From: JAQBGV01 sp032128395
Lineage (GTDB): Bacteria > Planctomycetota > UBA8108 > UBA1146
Length of the DNA: 8,987 bases
NCBI GenBank assembly: GCA_032128395.1
Contig: JAQBGV010000103.1
Location: 1 to 8,987, forward strand
Direction of reading: 5' to 3'
A program made the position numbers and the translations under genes. Below are positions 1-5,914 of this stretch, piece by piece. Below the pieces are notes generated by a model that saw nothing but the letters and a program-made list of their open reading frames with translations, had not been told where the DNA came from and did not search any database. The first letter of the stretch is position 1. Each line of letters begins with the position of its first letter.

Positions 1-1381
1 CTACTCGACCGAGAGCATTCTGGTGCACGAATTCGCCCACGCGATCCACGAGATGGCGATGTGCACTCTCGACCCGACCTTCGATGACCGCCTGAAGCAG
101 GTGTACGGACATGCGATGGAGGAGAAGCTCTGGGATGGCACCTACGCGGCGACGAACGAGAAGGAATACTTCGCGGAGGCGACACAGTCGTGGTTCGACA
201 CGAACCGCGAGGACGACGCGGTCCACAATCACGTCGACACGCGCGACGAACTCCGCGCCTACGACCCGCGTGTCGCCGCACTGTGCGCCGAGGTGTACGG
301 CGATCTCGAATGGCGCTACGTCCCGCCGAGCGAGCGTGACCGCCTCGAGCACTTCGAGGGCTTCGACCGCGCGACCGCCCCGAAGTTCGTCTGGCCCGAG
401 GAGAAGCGCCGGGCGTTCGATGAGCACCAACAGGAGAGTCGTGATGACCGGCATTCGGGAGCGACCGACGAACCGGCGAAATGGCAACGATTCGATACGG
501 GCACTGGCGCCCTCCTCCTCTCGGTCTGTTTCGTGAACGGGAGTACCGGCTTTGCGGTCGGCGGGAACCGGGAGGACGACCCGTCGGTGTTGGTGCGGAC
601 CAAGGACGGGGGGCGGACGTGGGAGCGCATCCCGCTCGAGTCGAACTCGCGCCTCTACGCCATCCACTTTCCCACTCCCGAGGTGGGGTATGCCGTGGGG
701 ATCCATCAAACTGTGGTCAAGACGATCGACGGGGGCGAGAGCTGGCAGATGGTGTCGACCGAGATCGATGGTTGGTACGCATCCGTGCACTTCACCACCG
801 AGGAGACCGGCTTCGTCGTCGGTGGGGACCAGGCAGGAAAGGGCCTCCTCATCCGGACCACGGATGGCGGCAAGACCTGGAGACACCTCGACCTTCCGAA
901 AAAGGACGATCCGTTCGAATCGTTCCGGGACGTCTTGTTCGTCTCGAAGACCACAGGATTTGTCGTTGGCCAGAACGGTGTGATCCTCAACACGATCGAC
1001 GCGGGAGAGAGTTGGACCGCTCAGACCTCCGGGTCGGACACGTGGCTCCGTTCCATCGGGTTCATCGATGACAAGATCGGCTTCGTCGTCGGGACCGAGG
1101 TGCTCCTCAAGACCGTGGACGGGGGTCAGGTCTGGAGCCCACTCGCGAAGGGTCGGTTCGGAAAACTGAACGACGTCGTGTTCCTGGATGCTGATCGCGG
1201 ATACATCGCGGACTTCAGTGGCAACATCCTGGAGACGGTGGACGGTGGAGAGACCTGGAGCGTGGCGATCTCTCCCCATGACCCTCGCGATAACGTCGGA
1301 TCCTTCCACTTTCCGACCTCGACGGTCGGCTATTCCTCCGCTGCGAACGGTATCGTGCTCAAGATCGAGTTGCCGAAGTAG
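1..1381 (+). CDS. Partial HExxH metalloprotease-like domain fused to Ycf48/BNR-type repeats (5' end outside window)
   Basis: The reading frame is open from base 2 and has no start in the window, so the N-terminus is missing; a GTG at 23 is internal. Counting from base 2, residues 9-13 are HEFAH, a zinc metalloprotease HExxH motif, followed by EYFAE at 55-59, whose glutamate is a plausible third zinc ligand as in gluzincins such as the anthrax lethal factor-like group. After a charged linker (about 125-160) come six repeats, each with a variant of the T-x-D-G-G-x-x-W signature; the DGG/DAG triplets lie near residues 202, 243, 288, 333, 373 and 414, 40-45 residues apart. Such repeats form beta-propeller blades in Ycf48/Hcf136-like and BNR proteins. 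I infer a secreted or surface peptidase with a propeller for binding. The substrate is unknown. It ends with TAG and converges on the next gene 37 bases away. Confidence 0.8.
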   Translation, partial: YSTESILVHEFAHAIHEMAMCTLDPTFDDRLKQVYGHAMEEKLWDGTYAATNEKEYFAEATQSWFDTNREDDAVHNHVDTRDELRAYDPRVAALCAEVYGDLEWRYVPPSERDRLEHFEGFDRATAPKFVWPEEKRRAFDEHQQESRDDRHSGATDEPAKWQRFDTGTGALLLSVCFVNGSTGFAVGGNREDDPSVLVRTKDGGRTWERIPLESNSRLYAIHFPTPEVGYAVGIHQTVVKTIDGGESWQMVSTEIDGWYASVHFTTEETGFVVGGDQAGKGLLIRTTDGGKTWRHLDLPKKDDPFESFRDVLFVSKTTGFVVGQNGVILNTIDAGESWTAQTSGSDTWLRSIGFIDDKIGFVVGTEVLLKTVDGGQVWSPLAKGRFGKLNDVVFLDADRGYIADFSGNILETVDGGETWSVAISPHDPRDNVGSFHFPTSTVGYSSAANGIVLKIELPK

Positions 1382-1382
1382 G

Positions 1383-1394
1383 ATCGGCGCCGAT
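1383..1394. repeat. 12-base perfect palindrome between convergent genes
   Basis: ATCGGCGCCGAT begins two bases after the stop of the metalloprotease gene, in the 37-base gap before the convergent selenoprotein gene. It has no loop or T-run, so I do not call it a terminator. It could be a protein site or chance in GC-rich DNA. Confidence 0.3.
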
Positions 1395-1418
1395 GAACAT
1401 CTGGGCGTGAGATCGTCT

Positions 1419-2822
1419 CTACCGCGCCTTCTCCACCGTCTCCACCTCCACCGTGAAGTCTTGGCGGAGGAAGCGGCAGGTGCCTCCCTCCCCCTCGCAC
1501 ACCGGGTAGGTCGCGAAGCCGCGGAGTGTCGTTCGGCCCGGCTCGAGTCCGCTCGGAGGGGTGATCTCGCACTCGAGCGCGCGCAGTTCGGTGCTCTCGA
1601 CTTGTTTCGCCCGTGGGGCGAGCTGCACTTGGGGGGTGATCTTCCAACCGTTCGGAACCTCGAACCACAACGCGAGGGGGCCGACCTCGTTGTTCCAGTG
1701 GACCTCTCTCTTTTCGTCGGGGCGGAAGAGGAGATGCATGCGCACCGGGGCTCCCGCCTCCGCGCGCGCCGGCGCGAGGGCCGGTTCGATCTGGACGAAG
1801 TGCAGCTCGTCGCGTGGGAGCTTCCCATCCGGATCGGGGTGCTTCATCGCCTCTCGCACCCCCGCCGCCTCCTTCGGTCCGATCCGCTCGGAGTCGGTCA
1901 GTCGTGCGATGAGGGTGACCGGCGTCTCGCCGCGGGCGGAGATGTCGGCTCTCGCCTGCTCGACCCAGTCGTAGAACGGGTACGGCTTCGCGAGTTGGGG
2001 GCCGTACTGCTGGATCCGCCGGCGCCAGATGTAGTTTCCTGGGGTCCGGTCGAGCGCGTCGGTCCAGGCGGTGACCGCGGCGGAGAAGTCGTCCGAGTGC
2101 CGGTTCTCGGTCTCGTACCGGCGACGGAGTGCGACACCGAGCCGGAAATGCGCCGCGGCGTCGTTCGGATCGAGCTGGATCGACCGTGAGTACGCGTCGA
2201 TCGCCTCGCTCGGCTCTCCCCAGAGGAACGCGGCGTCGCCGAGGTCGCGCCAGCGGCGCGCGTCCTCTCCAGCGCCGCTCTGCAGCTGGTCACGATCGGG
2301 GATCACGGCGGCCGGGGGCGCTCCGGAGTCGGGGAACTCCTCGGCGAGGAACTTCTCGAGGGGGTCGGCACTTCGCGCGATCCCCCGCACGACGCCGTGT
2401 CGATCGACGAGCACGTGGATCGGGACCACGGTCACCCCGAGAAGGTCCAGCGAGTCGACGACCACCGGCCACTCCATCTGCTGCCACTGCTGGAAGAGAC
2501 GGGTCCGGTCGGGGTGCTGCTCCTGGACGATGCCGATCGTGTTCAGCTTTCCTTCCTCGCGCAGTTTCGCGGTCTCGCGGTGCCACCCGGGCACCTTGCG
2601 ACGACAGCCCGCTCACCAGGCGGCGTAGATGTGGAGCAGGGTCGGCTTCCCGTCGATCAGATCGTAGAGCGGCACCGGCGCACCGCCCTCGATCCGCGGG
2701 AGCAGCCAGTTCGGCAATCGTGCACCCACCTCGAGCGTCGCCTCGGGGAACGACCAACGATCCCCGAGATCGGAACCGCCGCCGCCGCTGAGCAGGGCGA
2801 GGGAGAGTGGAATCGCGAGCAT
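1419..2822 (-). CDS. Putative selenoprotein: secreted UxxC thioredoxin-fold protein with TPR and DsbD-alpha-like domain
   Basis: Read through one in-frame TGA, this gene encodes 467 residues; without readthrough it splits into 69- and 391-residue pieces. The ATG at 2822 has AGGAGG four bases upstream. Residues 1 to about 13 are hydrophobic (a short signal peptide without basic residues). The thioredoxin fold follows: beta strand LLHIYAAW, then Sec70-Ala-Gly-Cys73, and a cis-proline at about Pro134 (VVPIHVLVD). Residues about 188-262 contain a TPR-like pair (AIDAYSRSIQLDPND). The last ~110 residues, with HWNNEVGPLALWFEVPNGW and a Cys442-x6-Cys449 pair, resemble the N-terminal alpha domain of DsbD. 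I infer an exported thiol-disulfide or peroxide-handling protein. It is monocistronic, ends with TAG, and is divergent from the DUF4282-like gene. Alternatives are a point-mutated pseudogene or sequencing error, but the TGA position and following hairpin argue for selenocysteine. Confidence 0.8.
2572..2605 (-). promoter_or_regulatory. Candidate bacterial SECIS element
   Basis: Seven bases after the TGA an RNA hairpin can begin. The upper stem GGTGCC pairs perfectly with GGCACC around a five-base loop CGGGT. Below it, after a two-base AA bulge, TCGC pairs with GCGA, and after a one-base G bulge GTC pairs with GAC, giving 13 base pairs in all. The apical loop starts 24 bases after the TGA and has G as its second base. 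Bacterial SECIS elements are known to sit inside the coding region just after the UGA with a G near the start of the loop, to be bound by SelB. The fit is good by eye; folding energy and SelB recognition are untested. Confidence 0.65.
2613..2615 (-). other. In-frame TGA, proposed selenocysteine codon (Sec70)
   Basis: On the minus strand the codons read Ala-Ala-Trp-TGA-Ala-Gly-Cys-Arg-Arg. The TGA occupies the first position of the thioredoxin CxxC motif, the usual place for cysteine-to-selenocysteine replacement. The frame stays open for 391 further codons with clear thioredoxin-fold features. TGG is used for tryptophan throughout, and TGA ends two other genes here (3387-3389 on +, 3440-3438 on -), so general reassignment is unlikely. 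Confidence 0.8.
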
Positions 2823-2845
2823 CGTGCCTCCTGTCAGAGTCGAGC

Positions 2846-2874
2846 ATCGTCGGGCGGAAGGAGGGAACGGTCAA
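2846..2874 (-). promoter_or_regulatory. Possible promoter of the 1419-2822 selenoprotein gene
   Basis: Minus-strand TTGACC (2874-2869) matches five of six bases of the sigma70 -35 box and is followed after 17 bases by GACGAT (2851-2846), a weak -10. This would start transcription just upstream of the AGGAGG site. It is pattern matching only. Confidence 0.3.
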
Positions 2875-2902
2875 GTGCGCACCGCGCCCTGCGTCCGGCC
2901 AA

Positions 2903-2924
2903 GGAGGGCAACCGGCCACCCTCC
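2903..2924. repeat. Inverted repeat in divergent intergenic region
   Basis: GGAGGG (2903-2908) and CCCTCC (2919-2924) form a six-base inverted repeat separated by ten bases, between the divergent selenoprotein and DUF4282-like genes. CCGGCC also occurs twice directly (2895-2900 and 2912-2917). It could be an operator acting on either promoter, but such short GC-rich repeats are common by chance. Otherwise the region 2823-3050 shows only the two candidate promoters. Confidence 0.25.
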
Positions 2925-2934
2925 GCGCCGGGGA

Positions 2935-2963
2935 TTGACGGCCGCCCGAGTTTCGAATAGTCG
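2935..2963 (+). promoter_or_regulatory. Possible promoter of the DUF4282-like gene
   Basis: TTGACG (2935-2940) matches five of six bases of a -35 box. A 17-base spacer leads to TAGTCG (2958-2963), a poor -10. The leader to the ATG at 3051 would be about 80 bases. Weak evidence. Confidence 0.25.
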
Positions 2964-3050
2964 TGCCGTGGTGGCCGACGAGCTGCTGTGGGCGATGTGC
3001 CGTTTGGGCACAGGGGTGGGTCCATTTCCCCGAGGCAGGAGAACCGAGCG

Positions 3051-3389
3051 ATGTCGACCGAGACTCGAGATCCGTCACCAGGCGACAGGACAGCGGGGAG
3101 CGCGGACGGGGCGAGAGGTCTGGTCGGTTCGGTCTTCGACCTGTCGTTCCAGTCGATGGTGACGCCGAAGCTGATCCGGATGCTGTTCGTGCTCCTTTGC
3201 GTGCTCCAGATGATCCCCGTGTTGGGGGGGGTGATCACCGCGTTCACCGCCGGTCCCGTGGTCGGCGTCTTGGCGCTCATCCTCGCGCCGGTCGTCTACC
3301 TGATCGCAGTGCTCTTCGTGCGGATCTACCTCGAACTCATCATCGTCGTTTTCCGCATCTACGAGACGCTGCGCGACCGGCCGCTCTGA
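3051..3389 (+). CDS. Small DUF4282-like membrane protein
   Basis: A 112-residue protein. I start it at the ATG at 3051 because AGGAG lies about nine bases upstream; an in-frame start at 2988 lacks a good ribosome site and would add a non-hydrophobic leader. Residues 1 to about 30 are polar and rich in Ser, Asp and Gly. Two long hydrophobic segments follow, about 46-68 (MLFVLLCVLQMIPVLGGVIT) and 72-103 (GVLALILAPVVYLIAVLF and onward), and the end is the basic RIYETLRDRP. The pattern of a Phe-Asp-Leu-Ser-Phe lead-in, two membrane spans and an R-x-x-x-E-L motif fits the DUF4282 family of uncharacterised bacterial membrane proteins. It ends with TGA, a real stop here: the frame beyond carries nothing recognisable. 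No function can be assigned. Confidence 0.75.
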   Translation: MSTETRDPSPGDRTAGSADGARGLVGSVFDLSFQSMVTPKLIRMLFVLLCVLQMIPVLGGVITAFTAGPVVGVLALILAPVVYLIAVLFVRIYLELIIVVFRIYETLRDRPL

Positions 3390-3397
3390 CAGCGTTA

Positions 3398-3421
3398 CTT
3401 CCAGAGCTGCGGCAGAGGAAG
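3398..3421. terminator. Weak hairpin between convergent genes
   Basis: CTTCC (3398-3402) pairs with GGAAG (3417-3421), and inside it CTG pairs with CAG around a three-base loop. It lies in the 48-base gap downstream of both the DUF4282-like gene and the convergent 3438-4760 gene, so it could end both transcripts. There is no T-run on either side, so the call is tentative. Confidence 0.25.
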
Positions 3422-3437
3422 CGAGGGAACGGTCTAC

Positions 3438-4760
3438 TCAATCCGTGTTCGGAGATGAGTTGCCGTTCTCCGAGTCCTCCCCGAAGTCGAAGCTCAGCAG
3501 GTACTGCGCGCCCCAGACGGGGTAGTGAACCACGGTGCGATAGGCGACGAACTCCTCCGGATCCCACCCCTGGAGTTCGAAGAGGGTAGAGGTCAGATCG
3601 GCGTTTCGCTTCCACGCCTCTGTGCCGACGCGTCCGAGGCCGACCCCCAGGTACTCGAGCGGCGGGCGATCGGGGAGCCGGTCGAACCAGCGATCTTCCG
3701 GTCGATCGACGACTGCGTGCCCCTGCTCGCTGCGCATCGTGTCCCCCACCCGACCGCGAGCTGCGATCGAATATGCATCGACCGCTGCGACACTGCGCTG
3801 GGCCATCGAGCGGTGGAGGTGGGCCTGGAGGATCAGGGTCCTCGCGGGGCCTTCGGAGATCAGCGAACAGAACTGCGTGCGGGGCGCGTGGACGAGTGGG
3901 CTCGGAACTCCCTTGAACTGCGTCCCCAGCACCAGATCGACGGGCCCGGTCGTCGTCACTTCCGGATCGATGAGCAGAGGCACGCGACCCCCGAATTGCC
4001 GCGCTAGGAACGGCGGGGAGGGCTGTGTGCAGAACTCCTCGAGGAGCCCGAGAGGAGAGGTCCAGGCGCCCTCTCGGATCGGGCGTGGAATCATCGCTAG
4101 CGGGTCGTCCTGAGTACCGCCGAAAGCGTAGGTCTGCACGGGACAGAGGGGAAGACAACCCAACTGGCGACGCAGGCCGATCAGGCCCATCGCGGTCACG
4201 CAGTCGATTCGGTCCGGGTCATCGTCGAGGGGTCGGTACAGGAACGTGGCCACTTGGGTTGCGAGCTCACGTCGAGTGAGGAGGCGCTGCGCTTCGAACG
4301 CCGCCTGTCTCCGCGTCAAGACTTCGCTCGGGTCCGGATCGCCGGCGTGCTCGAGGCGAACTGCTCGATCCGAGTTCAGAGCTTCGACCAACTGGGCCTG
4401 GCTTCCCCCCACCGCGTCGATCAAGCGAGCGTACCCTGCGACCGCCGCTTCGCTTCCCTCGATGAGTGCCCGCTCCATCCGCAACCGCCGTGCGGCCGCG
4501 GTCACCTGCCGTAGCCCGCGCACGCCGGGAAAGAAGGGGAGCGCGTCGAGCGCATCGGACGTGCGGTGCCGCACTCCGCGGAGCAGGCGCTGGCAGACCG
4601 GGGGCGTGACTCGTAGGTACTCGGCGACCGCCGCGATCGTGCGCGTTTCGAGGGGTAGCGCACCGAGGAGTAACCCGAGTTCGGAGCGCAGATGCTCCGA
4701 GACCCGACGGGCGGTCTCTCGCTGCTCATCGCTCAGGGCGGGCTGGGTGGAGACGATCAC
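3438..4760 (-). CDS. Unrecognised 440-residue protein with possible N-terminal helix-turn-helix
   Basis: The frame starts with GTG at 4760, preceded by GGAGG with a five-base gap, and ends with TGA at 3440-3438. I do not recognise the family. Residues about 12-70 are helical and include TIAAVAEYLRVTPPVCQRLL (41-60), which reads like a helix-turn-helix with the recognition helix near 52-62. Residues 80-180 are rich in Arg, Ala and Leu and probably helical. From about 185 on the sequence is globular and mixed (CVTAMGLIGLRRQLGCLPLC, VPLLIDPEVTTTGPVDLVLG), which may be a ligand-binding or effector half. There is no signal peptide or membrane span, so it is likely cytoplasmic. A DNA-binding regulator with an unknown C-terminal domain is one reading, by analogy only. 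It is transcribed divergently from the dockerin-repeat gene across a 213-base gap, as local regulators often are. Confidence 0.75.
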   Translation of the reverse strand: MIVSTQPALSDEQRETARRVSEHLRSELGLLLGALPLETRTIAAVAEYLRVTPPVCQRLLRGVRHRTSDALDALPFFPGVRGLRQVTAAARRLRMERALIEGSEAAVAGYARLIDAVGGSQAQLVEALNSDRAVRLEHAGDPDPSEVLTRRQAAFEAQRLLTRRELATQVATFLYRPLDDDPDRIDCVTAMGLIGLRRQLGCLPLCPVQTYAFGGTQDDPLAMIPRPIREGAWTSPLGLLEEFCTQPSPPFLARQFGGRVPLLIDPEVTTTGPVDLVLGTQFKGVPSPLVHAPRTQFCSLISEGPARTLILQAHLHRSMAQRSVAAVDAYSIAARGRVGDTMRSEQGHAVVDRPEDRWFDRLPDRPPLEYLGVGLGRVGTEAWKRNADLTSTLFELQGWDPEEFVAYRTVVHYPVWGAQYLLSFDFGEDSENGNSSPNTD

Positions 4761-4810
4761 TGGGTCCTCCGGAAGGGATCGAGAAATCGGGATCTCGGTC
4801 GACGAGCCCG

Positions 4811-4839
4811 AGGTTATCCCCCCAGATGCGGCGATGCAA
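4811..4839 (-). promoter_or_regulatory. Possible promoter of the 3438-4760 gene
   Basis: Minus-strand TTGCAT (4839-4834) and TAACCT (4816-4811) are 17 bases apart, in the most AT-rich part of the divergent gap. The -10 matches only three of six consensus bases. The leader would be about 45 bases. Confidence 0.25.
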
Positions 4840-4863
4840 GGAATCTAGAAATAATCTCAGAAG

Positions 4864-4895
4864 AGTCTTGCGAGACTGTCGGTGGCCGCTACTCT
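4864..4895 (+). promoter_or_regulatory. Possible promoter with overlapping palindrome, dockerin-repeat gene
   Basis: TTGCGA (4868-4873) and TACTCT (4890-4895) are 16 bases apart and resemble -35 and -10 boxes. The palindrome AGTCT-TGCG-AGACT (4864-4877) covers the -35 box, a typical location for a repressor or activator site. The gene starts about 70 bases past the predicted transcription start. Confidence 0.3.
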
Positions 4896-4916
4896 GTGAG
4901 GATCGGCTTTCGGAGA

Positions 4917-4942
4917 GCAGGTGTTTCCCGCGAGACACCTGC
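4917..4942 (+). promoter_or_regulatory. Strong leader hairpin upstream of the dockerin-repeat gene
   Basis: GCAGGTGT (4917-4924) and ACACCTGC (4935-4942) are a perfect eight-base inverted repeat around ten bases; a T.G wobble and a T-A pair could extend the stem to ten pairs with a six-base loop. It lies 31 bases before the ATG. No T-run follows on either strand, so it is not a standard terminator. It may be an mRNA stability or translation-control element, or a DNA operator. Confidence 0.45.
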
Positions 4943-4973
4943 GGTGGCGAGAGCCAAAATAGGGGAAGCGAGG

Positions 4974-5789
4974 ATGAGCATGAACAGAACAACGCAGCGC
5001 GGAGTGGAGAAGTCAGGAGCGGTAGGACTCATCGTGGGAGTCCTGATTCTCGGGTTCGTGAGCTTTGCGCCGACGAGCGTCTCTGCGCAGACCACCACCT
5101 TCGTGATGCCGATCCAACCCGGGGTGATGGACGGCAGCGTCGTCTTCATCACCCTGGTCGGTCCCCCCGACGAGGGATGGATCACAGGCGTCACGATGAA
5201 CCTCACCTTCGAGGCGACCGGGACCTTCGATGCGGGAGTTCTCGAGCTCGACGTCTCCCCCCCGGTCGAGCCGAATTTTCCGGAGTGGGTGGTCGTCGGA
5301 TCGGACCTCGGTTGGTCCGGGCAGGGGACCTTCACGGCGAGCGTCTCGACCACCAGCCTCAACGGCCACATGGTGATGAGTCCTTTGGGGGGAAGCTTCT
5401 GGAATCTCGACATCCACCCACTCTTCTCCGTCGGGGGCGGAGTCTGGGGCAACTTCACGAACTCGGAAATCATCGTGGAGTACAGCCTGACCCCTCCGAG
5501 CGCCGATCCGGAACTCACCCGCGGCGACAGCAACGACGACGGCATGGTCAACATCGCGGACGCGGTGTTCCTGCTCTCGTCGCTGTTCCCGACCGGGGCC
5601 GGGGTCGATTTGCCGTGCGAGGACGCGGCGGATGCCAACGACGATGGCACACTGAACATCGCGGACGCGATCGCCACGCTCCAGTCGCTCTTCGGCAGTC
5701 CGCCCGCTCCGCTCCCCTCCCCGACCTCCTGCGGAGTGGACCCGAGCGCCGATGCGCTGGGCTGCGACGTGGGCACGTCTTGTCCGTAG
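4974..5789 (+). CDS. Secreted protein with two C-terminal dockerin-like calcium loops
   Basis: A 271-residue protein. The ATG at 4974 has AGGGGA seven bases upstream; an ATG at 4980, two codons later, is equally possible. Residues 1-38 are a signal peptide: basic start (NRTTQR), hydrophobic core (GAVGLIVGVLILGFVSFA) and likely cleavage after SVSA. The middle, about 40-180, is rich in Thr, Val, Gly and Pro and probably a beta-sandwich that I do not recognise. The end holds two loops of the form D-x-N-x-D-G-x-x-N-x-x-D: residues 185-196 and 220-231, 35 residues apart, each continuing NIADA and a hydrophobic helix ending SLF. All calcium-ligand positions are present in both. Such pairs are typical of planctomycete exported proteins, where cellulosome-style cohesin partners are generally not known. 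The likely role is extracellular attachment or sorting of the beta domain. The gene stands alone, ending with TAG before a strong terminator. Confidence 0.85.
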   Translation: MSMNRTTQRGVEKSGAVGLIVGVLILGFVSFAPTSVSAQTTTFVMPIQPGVMDGSVVFITLVGPPDEGWITGVTMNLTFEATGTFDAGVLELDVSPPVEPNFPEWVVVGSDLGWSGQGTFTASVSTTSLNGHMVMSPLGGSFWNLDIHPLFSVGGGVWGNFTNSEIIVEYSLTPPSADPELTRGDSNDDGMVNIADAVFLLSSLFPTGAGVDLPCEDAADANDDGTLNIADAIATLQSLFGSPPAPLPSPTSCGVDPSADALGCDVGTSCP

Positions 5790-5843
5790 CTGAGCAGTAA
5801 CACGGCCTGACGAGCGGCCGGGCCACTGGCCCGAAGAACGAAA

Positions 5844-5880
5844 GAGCCCCCCGGGCGGCGCTGCGCCGCCCGGGGGGCTC
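5844..5880. terminator. 17-bp perfect hairpin, bidirectional terminator
   Basis: GAGCCCCCCGGGCGGCG (5844-5860) and its exact reverse complement (5864-5880) form a 17-bp stem with a three-base loop CTG. It lies 55 bases after the dockerin-repeat gene and 35 bases after the convergent thioredoxin gene. In the minus direction it is followed by TTTCGTTCTTC, a moderate T-rich tract; the plus side has none. It most likely terminates the minus-strand gene and blocks readthrough from both. Confidence 0.8.
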
Positions 5881-5914
5881 CAGACTTCAGAGTTTCAGGA
5901 TCGGGTCGCTAGTG

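Noticed and set aside
2613..2822. A stand-alone 69-residue secreted peptide ending at the TGA
   Set aside because: It ends in the middle of a thioredoxin strand (LLHIYAAW), and the next in-frame codons supply the rest of the active site, so readthrough is the better model.
4889..5803. Long open frame on the minus strand opposite the dockerin-repeat gene
   Set aside because: The plus-strand frame has a signal peptide and intact calcium loops; the antisense frame has neither.
5844..5880. Possible end of a mobile element or CRISPR-type repeat
   Set aside because: The palindrome occurs once, with no second copy, spacers, transposase or target duplication visible; its place between convergent genes fits a terminator.
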